A stretch of DNA of 64,000 nt from JAJDGF01 sp031549325 (GCA_031549325.1 JAVBQA010000016.1:1-64000), one strand, 5' to 3'. Shown: positions 33,858 through 43,147, numbered from the stretch's first letter. Notes: generated from the sequence alone by a model not told the origin. Program-made: numbers and translations.

Positions 33858-33888
33858 AAAAAAGACGCCCCGCTGGAGCGTCTTTTTT
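33858..33888. terminator. Bidirectional terminator upstream of the isomerase gene end
   Basis: AAAAAAGACGC (33858-33868) pairs with GCGTCTTTTTT (33878-33888). It can end the reverse-strand isomerase transcript as well as plus-strand read-through. Confidence 0.88.
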
Positions 33889-33969
33889 GATTCCTCATAT
33901 CCGGGGCCCGGGGGACAACGTCCCCGGCGGGGCGCAGGGCGAAGCCACGCATCGCGTCACCCCTTCGTC

Positions 33970-34935
33970 CTATGCCCACCACATGCCGCCGAGGGCTTCG
34001 AACATCATGACGTCCTTGAGCATGGAGATGGCCTTCATGAGGCCCTCGTTGGCAGACATGAGGGAGTCCTCGTGCTCGATGGAGATGGGGCCATCGTAGC
34101 CGACCATGCGCAGGTTGGACATCATATCCTTCCAGACCTGGTGCGCGTGGCCGTAGCCGACGGAGCGGAACACCCAGGAACGATTGATCTCGTCGCCGTA
34201 GTGTTTGGTGTCTAGCACGCCGGTGCGGGCGGTGTTGATCTCGTCGATTTTGGTGTCCTTGGCGTGGAAATAGTAGATGGCGTCGCCCAGGTAGCGAATG
34301 GCGGCCGCCGGATCCACGCCCTGCCAGAACAGGTGGCTGGGGTCAAAGTTGGCGCCGATCACGTCGCCAACGGCGTTCCTCAGTTTCAGCAGCGATTCCG
34401 GGCTGTAGACGCAGAAACCCGGGTGCATCTCCAGCGCCACCTTCGTTACGCCGTGAGCCTTGCAGAACGCGACTTCTTTTTTCCAGTAAGGGATGAGCAC
34501 GTCGTCCCACTGGTATTTGAGCGCGGCGCTGAAGTCGTCCGGCCAGGGGCAGGTGATCCAGTTGGGGGTTTTGTCGTCCGGACCGCCGCCCGGACAGCCC
34601 GAAAACGTGACGACCGTGTCCACGCCCAGCTGCTCGGCGAGCAGCACCGCGTCTTCGAAATCCTGATGGAATTTCTGGGCGATGGCTTTGTCCGGGTGTA
34701 TCGGATTGCCGTGCGTGCTGAGCGCCGCGATTTCAAGGTTGTGCCGCTTCAGCGTGGCTTGCAGTTCCCCGATCAGCCTTTTGTCCTGAAGCAGCTTGGC
34801 TGGGTCGCAGTGCGACTTGCCCGGATAGCCGCCGCAGCCGATCTCCACCGCCTGCACACCGTTTTGCGCGAGGAACGCGCACGCGTCCTCAAAGGACTTG
34901 TCCTGAAGCAGCACCGCGAATACGCTGAGTTTCAT
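33970..34935 (-). CDS. Sugar phosphate isomerase/epimerase (xylose-isomerase-like TIM barrel)
   Basis: A 321-aa AP-endonuclease-2/xylose-isomerase-like barrel. Metal ligands appear in order: Glu in VALEMHPGF, Asp/His in ANFDPSHLFWQG, His in YYFHAKDT, and Glu in SIEHEDSL. Such proteins interconvert keto-sugars or act on inositol derivatives; SGCPGGGPDDKTPNWITCPW is a loop shared by one subfamily of unknown substrate that often travels with Gfo/Idh/MocA enzymes. AAGGAGGGG precedes the ATG. It stands alone here. Confidence 0.83.
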   Translation of the reverse strand: MKLSVFAVLLQDKSFEDACAFLAQNGVQAVEIGCGGYPGKSHCDPAKLLQDKRLIGELQATLKRHNLEIAALSTHGNPIHPDKAIAQKFHQDFEDAVLLAEQLGVDTVVTFSGCPGGGPDDKTPNWITCPWPDDFSAALKYQWDDVLIPYWKKEVAFCKAHGVTKVALEMHPGFCVYSPESLLKLRNAVGDVIGANFDPSHLFWQGVDPAAAIRYLGDAIYYFHAKDTKIDEINTARTGVLDTKHYGDEINRSWVFRSVGYGHAHQVWKDMMSNLRMVGYDGPISIEHEDSLMSANEGLMKAISMLKDVMMFEALGGMWWA

Positions 34936-35278
34936 GAATGCTCCCCTCCTTGTGCGTTCAATGCGAAGAAAATTGTGTCATATCTATGTTACATCGAACG
35001 CGCCGCCGCTGTCAATGACTTCGGGCGGGTTTGTGGATGATTCCCGGCTGCACGGTGAGATTTTAAGCGTGCGGTCAATCGTCTGCAAGTGCCAGGAGGC
35101 GGTTTTGGTAAAACAGGGCGAAAACACCGCCGCGGACGCGGGCCGTAAGCCGCGATTCTCCGCGCGCGCAAGGCCGCGAGGCTTTTTTGCGGGGCATTGC
35201 GCGGCGAATGACTTGCCAGATTTGGGAAACAGCTATATAATGATGATTTGGATGGTAACTTCTGAAAGAAGGTGTATC
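34936..35278. other. Divergent intergenic region
   Basis: 343 bp between the isomerase gene and the M42 operon. The M42 promoter sits at 35213-35241; an imperfect stem GGCGGTTTT/AAAACACCGCC lies at 35099-35132. No good promoter for the isomerase gene and no coding sequence was recognised. Confidence 0.5.
35213..35241 (+). promoter_or_regulatory. Promoter of the triple M42 operon
   Basis: TTGCCA (35213-35218), 17-bp spacer, TATAAT (35236-35241), about 37 bp before the GTG start at 35279. Confidence 0.75.
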
Positions 35279-36319
35279 GTGGACATCGCAAGATTTCTGA
35301 GTGAAGCCACCGTGCTGCCGGGTCTGCCCGGTCGCGAGGCGAAGGTGGCTGAGTATATCGCGGCGCAGTTCGAGCCTTTGGCGGACGATGTGCGCATGGA
35401 TGTCATGCACAACGTGATGGCGCGCCACGGCCAGGGTGGTCCGCGCATCCTGCTGGCCGCGCATCAGGATGAGATCGGGCTGGTGGTCAGCAGAATCGAG
35501 AAGGACGGCGCGCTGCGCCTGACCCGCTCGGGCGGCGTGGATCCGCGCATTTTGCCGGCCAGCGAGGTAGTCGTCTGGACAAAGGGCGGCCCGATGATGG
35601 GCATCGTGGGCGCGAAGGCGCCGCACTTGCTGACCGATGACGAGCGCAAGAAGAACACCGAGCTAAAAGATCTGTTCGTGGACATGGGCATGGCGGGCGG
35701 CCGCGTGCGGGAGACCGTGCGCATCGGCGACATGGTCACGCTGACGGGCGCGTTCCAGCAGCTGGCCTCTGGCTGCGCGGCCAGCAAGACCATGGACGAC
35801 CGCGCAGGCGTGGCCTGCATGCTGTGCGCGCTGGAGGAGCTGACCCACCTGCGCGCGCGGGCGGAGACGTATTTCGTCGCCACCGGACAGGAGGAAATCG
35901 GCGCCGGCGGCGCGCTGACGGCCGCCTACAGCATCGCGCCCGACATTGGCATCGCCATCGACGTGACCCACGGCGAGGGCCCGGGCACGGGAAAGTTTGA
36001 CGCGCTGCCGCTGGACAAGGTGGCCGTCGGCAAAGGGCCAAGCCTGCATGCGGAGCTCACAAGGCGTCTGCAGGAAGCGGCCAGGAAGCACAAGGTTGAC
36101 ATCGCCGTGGAGATCAGCGACGGCCACACCTGGACGGACGCCGATGCCGTCGGCTTTGTGCGCGAGGGCGTGCCCTGCGTGCTGGTGTCCATCCCGCTGA
36201 AATACATGCACACCACGGTGGAGACGCTGAAGCTGGACACCATCCGCGAGGCCGGTCGGCTGATCGCGCACTTCATTGACGACATCTCCAGGGATTGGGA
36301 GGCGATCGCATGGTATTGA
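35279..36319 (+). CDS. M42-family metallo-aminopeptidase, copy 1
   Basis: A 346-aa dinuclear-metal aminopeptidase of the TET/PepA (DUF: glutamyl aminopeptidase-like) family, which forms dodecamers that trim peptides in the cytosol. Metal and catalytic residues: His62 and Asp64 in AAHQDE, Asp in MDDRAG, catalytic Glu pair in GQEEIG, Asp in IDVTH, His in MHTTVE. GTG start preceded by AAAGAAGG. First of three tandem paralogs; its last 10 bp overlap the next start. The specificity-determining loop differs from the other copies (IDVTHGEGPGTGKF). Confidence 0.88.
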   Translation: MDIARFLSEATVLPGLPGREAKVAEYIAAQFEPLADDVRMDVMHNVMARHGQGGPRILLAAHQDEIGLVVSRIEKDGALRLTRSGGVDPRILPASEVVVWTKGGPMMGIVGAKAPHLLTDDERKKNTELKDLFVDMGMAGGRVRETVRIGDMVTLTGAFQQLASGCAASKTMDDRAGVACMLCALEELTHLRARAETYFVATGQEEIGAGGALTAAYSIAPDIGIAIDVTHGEGPGTGKFDALPLDKVAVGKGPSLHAELTRRLQEAARKHKVDIAVEISDGHTWTDADAVGFVREGVPCVLVSIPLKYMHTTVETLKLDTIREAGRLIAHFIDDISRDWEAIAWY

Positions 36320-37326
36320 AGGAACTGACCGCGCTGCGTTCCGTGTCGGGTGACGAAGGCGCGGTGCGCGCCTACATCGCGGAGAAGGCGAAGGCCCTCG
36401 GAGCCGAGGTAAAGATCGACCGGCTGGGCAACGTGATCGCCGCCAAGAAGGGCAATGGCCGATCCCCAAAGCATGTGATGCTGTGCGCCCACATGGATGA
36501 AGTGGGCCTGATCATCAAGGGCGTCAACGACAACGGGCTGCTCAGTTACGAGACGGTTGGCGGCATCGATCCGCGGGTGATGGTGAGCAAGCGCGTGCAG
36601 GTGGGCAAGGACGCGGTGCCCGGCGTGATCGGCGCGAAGGCCATCCATCTGCAGAGCCCGGCTGACCGCGCGCGGCTACTGGGGCACGAAGACCTTTACA
36701 TCGACATCGGTGCGAAAGACAAGGCCGAGGCCGAGAAGCTGGTGTCCCAGGGGGACTACGCGAGCCTGTTCAGCCCATACGCCGAGTTCGGCGACGGATT
36801 CGTGCGCGCTGGGTCGCTGGACGACCGGGTGGGCTGCTACAATCTCTTGCGGATCCTGGAGGGCGAGTGGGCGTGTGACGTGACGTGCGGGTTTACGGTG
36901 ATGGAGGAGGTCGGATGCCTGGGCGCGAAGGTGCTGGGCAACCAGGTCCGGCCCGACTGCGCGCTGATCCTGGAGACCACCGCCGCCAACGACCTGGGCG
37001 ACGTGCCCGACCATCTGCAGGTGGCGAACCTCGGGCGCGGCGTGGCCGTGTCGTTCATGGACCGGGCGTCCATCGCGCATCCCGGACTGAACCGCGCGCT
37101 GACGGATCTGGCAGACGAGCACAAGATTGCCTGGCAGGTGAAGCGGTTTGTATCCGGAGGGAATGACGGCGGCGCGATTCAGACCGCGCAGGGGGCGGTT
37201 GCCTGCTGCGTGCTGTCGGTGCCCTGCCGGTACATCCACTCCCACGCCAGCACGGCGAACCTGCGGGATATCGAGGCGCAGTACCAGCTGGCGTCCGCGT
37301 TTCTTTTGTCCGGCGCAAACGATTGA
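36310..37326 (+). CDS. M42-family metallo-aminopeptidase, copy 2
   Basis: A 338-aa paralog. His/Asp in CAHMDEVG, Asp in LDDRVG, Glu pair in MEEVG, Glu in LETTAAND, where the other two copies have Asp, and His in YIHSHAS. The Asp-to-Glu change at this metal ligand is a known subfamily difference in M42. GGGAGG precedes ATG 36310, chosen over the ATG at 36295. Overlaps copy 1 by 10 bp and lies 17 bp before copy 3. Confidence 0.88.
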   Translation: MVLKELTALRSVSGDEGAVRAYIAEKAKALGAEVKIDRLGNVIAAKKGNGRSPKHVMLCAHMDEVGLIIKGVNDNGLLSYETVGGIDPRVMVSKRVQVGKDAVPGVIGAKAIHLQSPADRARLLGHEDLYIDIGAKDKAEAEKLVSQGDYASLFSPYAEFGDGFVRAGSLDDRVGCYNLLRILEGEWACDVTCGFTVMEEVGCLGAKVLGNQVRPDCALILETTAANDLGDVPDHLQVANLGRGVAVSFMDRASIAHPGLNRALTDLADEHKIAWQVKRFVSGGNDGGAIQTAQGAVACCVLSVPCRYIHSHASTANLRDIEAQYQLASAFLLSGAND

Positions 37327-37343
37327 GTAGGAGGGGAACCCCC

Positions 37344-38333
37344 ATGAAAGATACGCTGAAAAAGCTGCTGGCGACCTACGGCCCCACCGGGCGCGAGGCA
37401 GGCATCGCCAAACTGATTGAAGGGCTTGTGAAGCCCTACGTGGACGAGATCAGAACCGACGCGCTCGGAAACCTGATCGCCATCAAGAAGGGCGCGGGCA
37501 AGCGCGTGATGGTGGCGGCGCACATGGACCAGATCGGTTTCATCGTCACCGACATCGACGACAAGGGATTTCTGCGCGTGCACAACGTGGGCGGCATCCG
37601 GCGCGCGTTCTCCATCAACCGGCGCGTGGTGTTTGAAAACGGCATGAGCGGAATCCTGTCCTGCGAGGAAAAAGACAACGATCCGGCCGACAAGACCATG
37701 CTGAAGCTGTTTATCGACATCGGCTGCAGGGACAAGAAGGAAGCGGAGAAGCTGATCAGGCGCGGCGACGTGTGCGTGTATTCGCCGGATGTGTTCGAGA
37801 TGAACGAGCTGGTGTGCGGCCCGGCGCTGGATGACCGCGCAGGTTGCGCGCTGCTGATCGAGACGCTGAAGGCGCTGAAGAACTGCCCGAATGAGGTGAT
37901 CGCCGTGTTCACTGCCCAGGAAGAGGTGGGCCTGCGCGGCGCCAGGACGGCGGCGTTCGACGTGAGTCCGGACGTTGGGATCGCGCTTGACGTGACGCTG
38001 GCGGGCGACGTGCCCAAAGGGCCGGACATCGCCGTCGAGGTGGGGGCGGGCGTGGCCGTCAAGGTGATGGATAGCTCGCTGATCTGCACGCCCTGGGTGG
38101 TGGACAAGCTGGAGGCGCTGGCCGCCAAAGGCAAGATCAGCAACCAGCGCGAGGTGCTCACCGGCGGCGGCACCGACGCGGGCGCGATTCAGCTGACCAG
38201 GGGGGGCATTCCCTCTGGCGTGCTGTCCGTGCCTTGCCGCTATGTGCACAGCGCCACCGAGGCCGTATCCATGGAGGACATGGCAGCGGGCGTTAAGCTG
38301 CTGACGGCGTTTCTGATGGACGAATCGCTGTAG
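37344..38333 (+). CDS. M42-family metallo-aminopeptidase, copy 3
   Basis: A 329-aa paralog with AAHMDQIG, LDDRAG, AQEEVG, LDVTLAGD and YVHSATE for the metal site and catalytic glutamate. It is closer in motif spelling to glucanase M/YsdC-like members. ATG at 37344 follows AGGAGGGG. Last gene of the M42 operon; a hairpin CCGGCTT/AAGCCGG (38349-38371) follows without a T-run. Confidence 0.88.
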   Translation: MKDTLKKLLATYGPTGREAGIAKLIEGLVKPYVDEIRTDALGNLIAIKKGAGKRVMVAAHMDQIGFIVTDIDDKGFLRVHNVGGIRRAFSINRRVVFENGMSGILSCEEKDNDPADKTMLKLFIDIGCRDKKEAEKLIRRGDVCVYSPDVFEMNELVCGPALDDRAGCALLIETLKALKNCPNEVIAVFTAQEEVGLRGARTAAFDVSPDVGIALDVTLAGDVPKGPDIAVEVGAGVAVKVMDSSLICTPWVVDKLEALAAKGKISNQREVLTGGGTDAGAIQLTRGGIPSGVLSVPCRYVHSATEAVSMEDMAAGVKLLTAFLMDESL

Positions 38334-38476
38334 GGGAGCGCCCCGCGTCCGGCTTATTGAAAAGAAGCCGGGGGGAGAATGCCAACCAATTCATTTGATG
38401 GGACTGCTAAAGGGCAACGTCCCTTGCGCGGGGTCTGGGGCAACGCCACAAACGTATCCCCATCGATGGAGGTATC

Positions 38477-40438
38477 ATGCTCGGTATTTTGTATCTGCTT
38501 GCATTCCTGAGCCTGGGCGTTTTGGGTGTGTGGGCGCTGCAGCCGCGCCAGGGCGTGGCGCTTCGGGTATACCTTGGGCTGACGCTTGGCATGGCGCTGC
38601 TGATGGCGCTGCCCTCGGCGGTGGCCTTTTTGATCCGGTTCACGGCGCTTTGCCAGTGGATCGCGCTTTGCATCATGGCGGTTCTGGCCGCGCTGTGCTG
38701 GGTGCTCAAGCCGGACGGCGCAGCCCCGGCGCTGCTGGGCGAGGACGACCACCCGCCGCTGAGGCTGGCGCTGTCCCTGCTGATCCCGTTCTGCCTGCTC
38801 GGGCTGTGGCTGTTGTTCACCCACAACATCCGCCCGGACGCGGATGGCGCGCTGCATGTCGGTCAGAGCACGTACGGCGACCTGAGCCTGCATCTTGGGA
38901 TCGCCACGGGCCTTCGGGACGCCAGCTTTCCGCCGGAATACACGCTGCTGCCCGGAACGCTGCTCGGCTATCCCTTCCTGGCAGACGCGGCGGCGGCCAG
39001 CCTGCTGTTGCTGGGGACGAGCCTGCAGTGGGCGTTCATCGCGACTGGATTTGTGATGATGGCGCTGGTGTTCTGGGGTTTTCTGATCCTTGCCTGGACG
39101 CTGACGAGGAACCGGCTGGCCACCGCGCTCAGCTTTGTGCTGCTGTTTGTGAACGGCGGGCTTGGGTTCGCGTATGCAATGGATGGCTTGCCCAGGGATC
39201 CGTCAAGATTCTGGGCGATCTTCACCGAGTATTACGCGGCTCCGGCCAACATGCCCGATCTGAACCTTCGCTGGGTCAACGTGCTGTGCGATCTGCTGGT
39301 GCCCCAGCGCACCCTGCTCGGCGGCTGGATGCTGGTGATTCCGGCGCTGCTGCTGCTGTACCGGGCGCTTCAAACCAAGAGCCGCGCGCTGTTTGTGGCG
39401 CTCGGGTTGCTTGCGGGCATCATGCCCATGGTTCACACCCACAGCTTCATGGCGCTCGGGGTGATCTCCGCCGGGGCTTTTGTGTGCTGCCTGTGGCGCG
39501 AGAAGGCGCTACCGGTGAACTTTTTGATCTACGGCGGCATCGCGGCCTGTATGGCGCTGCCCCAGCTGCTGCTGTGGACGTTCCCTCAGACGGCTGCTGG
39601 CGGCTCGCTGGAGTTTCACTTGAACTGGGTGAATTTTGAGGACGGCCAGCTGCACGACGGCTATTTCTGGTTCTGGATCAAGAACGTCGGGCCTATCTAT
39701 CTACTGATGGCGCCCGCCGCGCTGAACGCGCCGAAGGACCAGCGCCCGCTGGCCATAGGCGCGCTGCTGCTGTATGTGCTGGCCGAGCTGTTCCTGTTCC
39801 AGCCCAACCCCTACGACAACAACAAGCTGTTCGTGGTGGCGTTTCTGCTGATGCTGCCCATGGTGGGGAGGCTGCTCTCTGGCCTCTGGGCGAGGGTTCG
39901 GGACATTCGCGGCGTTTCCATTCCGGCAGCCGCGTTTCTGATCGTGTGCCTGCTGTCGGGCGGGCTGTCGATTGTACGGGAGGCCATCTCGGACTACGAG
40001 CTGTTTGACGCGTATGAGACCGAGGCCGCCCGCTATTTGGAGGCGAACACGCAAACGGACGCGGTGTTCGTGACCGGCGAGCAACACAACAACCCGGTGG
40101 CGGCGCTGGCCGGACGCAAGCTCGTGTGCGGAACGCCCACGTTCCTGTATTACCATGGTGTGGACTACAGCGAGCAGCAGGCCGCTGTCCGGGAGATCCT
40201 TGAGAACCCGCGGGAGAGCGCCGCGCTGCTTTCGAAGCATCAGGCCGACTATATCTACCTTAGCAGCTACGAGCGAGCGGACTTCAATGTGGACGAGGAC
40301 ACGCTCGGCGAGCTGTTCCCGGTGTGCTATGAAAACGCCGAGGTGAAGGTGTTCGCTGTGTCGGATCGGGCGAAAGCGGCCATGGATCGCACCAATATGA
40401 TGGAAGCGGCAACTTTTCGCTGGCAAATTCCGTCATAG
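38477..40438 (+). CDS. Large polytopic membrane protein, possible GT-C glycosyltransferase
   Basis: A 653-aa protein with about a dozen predicted spans over the first ~500 residues and a soluble C-terminal part from about 510. The first external loop has DADGALHVGQSTYGDLSLHLGIATGLRD, an acidic loop after early spans reminiscent of GT-C enzymes, and QPNPYDNNKLFVVAFL before the last spans. The tail (EAARYLEANTQTDAVFVTGEQHNNPVAALAGRKLVCGTPTFLYYHG) resembles C-terminal domains of membrane glycosyltransferase-like proteins. Donor and acceptor unknown. GATGGAGG precedes the ATG. It is 65 bp upstream of the PG-binding lipoprotein. Confidence 0.5.
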   Translation: MLGILYLLAFLSLGVLGVWALQPRQGVALRVYLGLTLGMALLMALPSAVAFLIRFTALCQWIALCIMAVLAALCWVLKPDGAAPALLGEDDHPPLRLALSLLIPFCLLGLWLLFTHNIRPDADGALHVGQSTYGDLSLHLGIATGLRDASFPPEYTLLPGTLLGYPFLADAAAASLLLLGTSLQWAFIATGFVMMALVFWGFLILAWTLTRNRLATALSFVLLFVNGGLGFAYAMDGLPRDPSRFWAIFTEYYAAPANMPDLNLRWVNVLCDLLVPQRTLLGGWMLVIPALLLLYRALQTKSRALFVALGLLAGIMPMVHTHSFMALGVISAGAFVCCLWREKALPVNFLIYGGIAACMALPQLLLWTFPQTAAGGSLEFHLNWVNFEDGQLHDGYFWFWIKNVGPIYLLMAPAALNAPKDQRPLAIGALLLYVLAELFLFQPNPYDNNKLFVVAFLLMLPMVGRLLSGLWARVRDIRGVSIPAAAFLIVCLLSGGLSIVREAISDYELFDAYETEAARYLEANTQTDAVFVTGEQHNNPVAALAGRKLVCGTPTFLYYHGVDYSEQQAAVREILENPRESAALLSKHQADYIYLSSYERADFNVDEDTLGELFPVCYENAEVKVFAVSDRAKAAMDRTNMMEAATFRWQIPS

Positions 40439-40503
40439 TTCCGTAATCTTTCAAGACCAGGCAACATAAGCACAAAATCCCCTCCGCGAAAGGAGAAAAC
40501 GAC

Positions 40504-42669
40504 ATGAAGTCGAAGATCATTGGGCAATGGAGGCCTCTGCTGTTGGCGCTGCTTTTGGCGGCGCTTACGCTGGCGTCCGGTTGCGGCGGCGCGCCCGACA
40601 CCGTTGAGGATCCGCTATCCCAATTTGAGGGCGGCGTGGATTCGCTGCTGCCCTTTGCCACGCTGGACCCGTCGCTGGTCAGCCAGAGCCCCGCGCCCAC
40701 TTCCACGCTGTGGGATCCCAACGCGGGCCTGGCCCCGACGCCCACGCCGGCGCCCGCCGTCTCCGGTTACGCCGACTTGAGCTATGGCGACAGCGGCGAG
40801 CCCGTCAGCCAGATGCAGGGGCGGCTGAAGGCGCTGGGGTATTTTGCGGGCACGCTGGACGGCAAATTTGGCGAGAGCACCAGCTCGGCGGTGCGGCTGT
40901 TCCAAAGGCAGCTGGGCGTCAGCGTGACGGGCATCGCCTCGGCCAAACTCCAGGAGATGCTGTATTCAGCCGGCGCGCCGAGCTACAACAGCGGCATCAC
41001 AAATAGCGATCCCTATGTGGGCGACGAGGGCGGCGTGAACGACTTTGACCCCTATTACCCGGACGAGGACTACAGCACGCCGGCCCAAACCCGAAAGCCA
41101 AGCAGCACCCCCAAGCCCACCCAGCGCCCCAGCAGTTCGGGCTACGAGACGCTTTCCCGGGGGGATTCCGGTTCGGCGGTTTCGAGCCTGCAGCGCGCGC
41201 TCAAGAACCTGGGGTACTACAGCGGCACGGTGGACGGCAACTATGGCAGCGGCACGGTAAACGCCGTCAAGCGCTTCCAAAAAACATACGGTCAGAACCA
41301 GACCGGCGTTGCCACGGTGGCCCTTCAGAAAAAGCTGTATTCCGGCGACGCGGCGCCGTATGAGGCGCCCGCCACGCCCACTCCGAAGCCCACCGCCAGT
41401 GGCTACCAGACGCTGGAGTGGGGGGACAGCGGCACTGCCGTCAAGAACCTGCAGCACCGGCTGAAGGCGCTGGGGTACTTCAAAGGCACGGCCGACGGCG
41501 ATTACGGCGAGACCACCATCGACGCTGTGATGCGGTTCCAGAAGGCCATCGGCGTGGAGCAGAACGGCGTGGCGTCGCCGTCGCTCCAGAGGAAGCTGTA
41601 CGCCGACAGCGCGCCCGAATACGAGCCCAAAAAGACGCCCAAGCCCACCGAGAAGCCCGAATACACCACGCTGCGCCGGGGCAACACCGGCGAGAAGGTC
41701 AAGGCTCTGCAGCGCCGACTGAAGGAACTCGGGTACTTTGACGGCGACATCGGCGGCAACTACCTGACCAAGACCGTGGCGGCCGTGAAGCTGTTCCAAA
41801 AGGCGCTGAAGCTGGAGCAGACCGGGGTGGCCACCGCCAGCCTTCAGAAGAAGCTGTTTGCGGACAGCGCGCCCGAATACAAGCCCAAGAAGACGCCCAA
41901 GCCCACCGCCACACCCGCCAAATACACCACGCTGCAGGAGGGCGATGAGGGCAAGGCCGTGGAGCGGCTGCAGCAGCGGCTGAAGGACCTGGGGTACTAC
42001 GACAGCAAGATCACCGGCGGCTATGGCAAGAACACCACTGCGGCGGTCAAGCTATTCCAAAAAGCCATCGACGTGAAGGAAACAGGCGTCGCTACCGCCA
42101 GCCTACAGAAGGTTCTGTTCGGCAACGACGCGCCCTCGCGCAAGACGCCCGCGCCCGATCCGACCGAGAAGCCGAAGTACGTGAAGCTGAAGCCGGGCGA
42201 CACCGGCGACAAGGTCAAGGAGTTGCAGCGGCGGCTGAAGGAGCTGGGGTACTTTGACGGCGACATCGGCGGCAACTACCTGACCAAGACCGAGACCGCC
42301 GTGAAGGCCTTCCAGAAGGCGCTCGGCGTGAAGCAGGACGGCATCGCCACGGTGGATATGCAGGAAAAGCTGTTCTCCGCTGACGCGCCCGCCAAGGGCG
42401 AGAAGAGCAACACGCTGAAGGCCCTCAAGTACAAGGACGAGGGGGACGGGGTGTACAAGCTCCAGCTGCGGCTGATCGAGCTGGGGTTCATGAGCGACTT
42501 TCTGAGCGACACCCAGGGCGCCTACGGCGATGAAACCCGCCAGGGCGTGATCGACGCCCAGCTGGCGCGCGGCTTCGATTCGGACGGTAACGCCGACATG
42601 GAGTTCATGCGGTTCATCATGTCCGACAGCGCGTATCAGATCTCGCGCAACGATTACGAGCGCGGCTAG
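40504..42669 (+). CDS. Lipoprotein with seven peptidoglycan-binding (PG_binding_1) repeats
   Basis: A 721-aa exported protein. A signal peptide ends in the lipobox LASGC with Cys27. Seven tandem repeats follow, each about 75-90 aa with a GDSGxxVxxLQxRLKxLGYFxG...FQKxxGxxxTGxAxxxLQ core, joined by Thr/Pro/Lys linkers (TPKPTxKP). The first six are regular; the seventh (about 640-700) is diverged. No catalytic domain is attached, so it probably tethers or spaces the cell wall. Repeats 4 and 6 are nearly identical in DNA. GGAGAAAAC precedes the ATG. Confidence 0.88.
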   Translation: MKSKIIGQWRPLLLALLLAALTLASGCGGAPDTVEDPLSQFEGGVDSLLPFATLDPSLVSQSPAPTSTLWDPNAGLAPTPTPAPAVSGYADLSYGDSGEPVSQMQGRLKALGYFAGTLDGKFGESTSSAVRLFQRQLGVSVTGIASAKLQEMLYSAGAPSYNSGITNSDPYVGDEGGVNDFDPYYPDEDYSTPAQTRKPSSTPKPTQRPSSSGYETLSRGDSGSAVSSLQRALKNLGYYSGTVDGNYGSGTVNAVKRFQKTYGQNQTGVATVALQKKLYSGDAAPYEAPATPTPKPTASGYQTLEWGDSGTAVKNLQHRLKALGYFKGTADGDYGETTIDAVMRFQKAIGVEQNGVASPSLQRKLYADSAPEYEPKKTPKPTEKPEYTTLRRGNTGEKVKALQRRLKELGYFDGDIGGNYLTKTVAAVKLFQKALKLEQTGVATASLQKKLFADSAPEYKPKKTPKPTATPAKYTTLQEGDEGKAVERLQQRLKDLGYYDSKITGGYGKNTTAAVKLFQKAIDVKETGVATASLQKVLFGNDAPSRKTPAPDPTEKPKYVKLKPGDTGDKVKELQRRLKELGYFDGDIGGNYLTKTETAVKAFQKALGVKQDGIATVDMQEKLFSADAPAKGEKSNTLKALKYKDEGDGVYKLQLRLIELGFMSDFLSDTQGAYGDETRQGVIDAQLARGFDSDGNADMEFMRFIMSDSAYQISRNDYERG
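41731..42292 (+). repeat. 46-bp exact direct repeat within the PG-binding lipoprotein gene
   Basis: 41731-41776 and 42247-42292 are identical over 46 bp (encoding GYFDGDIGGNYLTKT), inside repeats 4 and 6, while repeat 5 between them is diverged. This implies recent duplication or gene conversion between alternate repeats. Confidence 0.85.
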
Positions 42670-42693
42670 AGCCTCAAAAGCGGCTGCCCAGCG

Positions 42694-42736
42694 AGGGCCA
42701 TCGACATCGTCGATGGCCCTCAGCCTGTCGAAAAAG
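42694..42736. repeat. Hairpin plus IS-end motif
   Basis: AGGGCCATCGAC (42694-42705) pairs perfectly with GTCGATGGCCCT (42709-42720); immediately after comes CAGCCTGTCGAAAAAG (42721-42736), which closely matches the right end (reverse complement) of the insert at 56589-56806. It is probably the terminal inverted repeat of the decayed transposon to its right and may also end the lipoprotein transcript. Confidence 0.6.
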
Positions 42737-42834
42737 CGAGTTCAAGCGCAAGGGAGAACGAATTTACGAAAGAGAAGAAGCAGGCGGGGATAAAGGAAGG
42801 GGAAAAGAGGAGGGAAACAGGGTGCTGAGGCTCT

Positions 42835-43147
42835 GTGGAGAGCGAGCTTTTTGAGGTTCATGGCAGCGAATCTGAGCTTGACTCAATTGTTTACGCTGGT
42901 CAAGCCTCGGTATGGGGTGAAGCGCATGGCGTGTTTCTGTCCTTGGCATTGTCAAAACATCGCTCAATGGTCTGTTTTCTCTGCTTGTAGAGGTTCGCGA
43001 CCTCGGGTGTATACCAGTAGTCTTCCGCCAGTTCCAGGTACTCGTTCCAGAGGTGCTGCGTAACCGTCTTCTTGCACTTGACATATGTGTGTTAATGAAC
43101 TCCACCGCCTCGCGGTTCTTTTTCTCTCGTTCCAGCATCTTCATCAC
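42835..43147 (-). pseudogene. Decayed IS1182-type transposase, C-terminal remnant
   Basis: Reading the reverse strand across frames recovers the C-terminal end of a DDE transposase: KMLEREKKNREAVEFINTH, then (shifted) VKCKKTVTQHLWNEYLELAEDYWYTP..LYKQRKQTIER, then (shifted again) MRFTPYRGLTSVNN, a TGA stop where Trp is expected (near 42884), and VKLRFAAMNLKKLALHRA. The YKxRKxTIERxF...MRF...AAMNLKKLA pattern is that of IS1182-like elements. At least two frameshifts and one stop, and only ~100 of ~450-500 residues remain. It lies in a 490-bp stretch otherwise without genes. Confidence 0.75.

Larger units (their letters stand above)
33631..33969. other. Intergenic region with two terminators
   Basis: 339 bp between rpsI and the isomerase gene. 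It holds the rpsI terminator (33670-33725) and a second, bidirectional terminator (33858-33888). Between them (about 33730-33855) I see nothing coding or regulatory. Confidence 0.6.

Noticed and set aside
40780..42640. Regular ~225-bp repeats resembling a CRISPR or tandem array
   Set aside because: They are in-frame codons of PG_binding_1 repeats with diverged copies; no short direct repeats with unique spacers.
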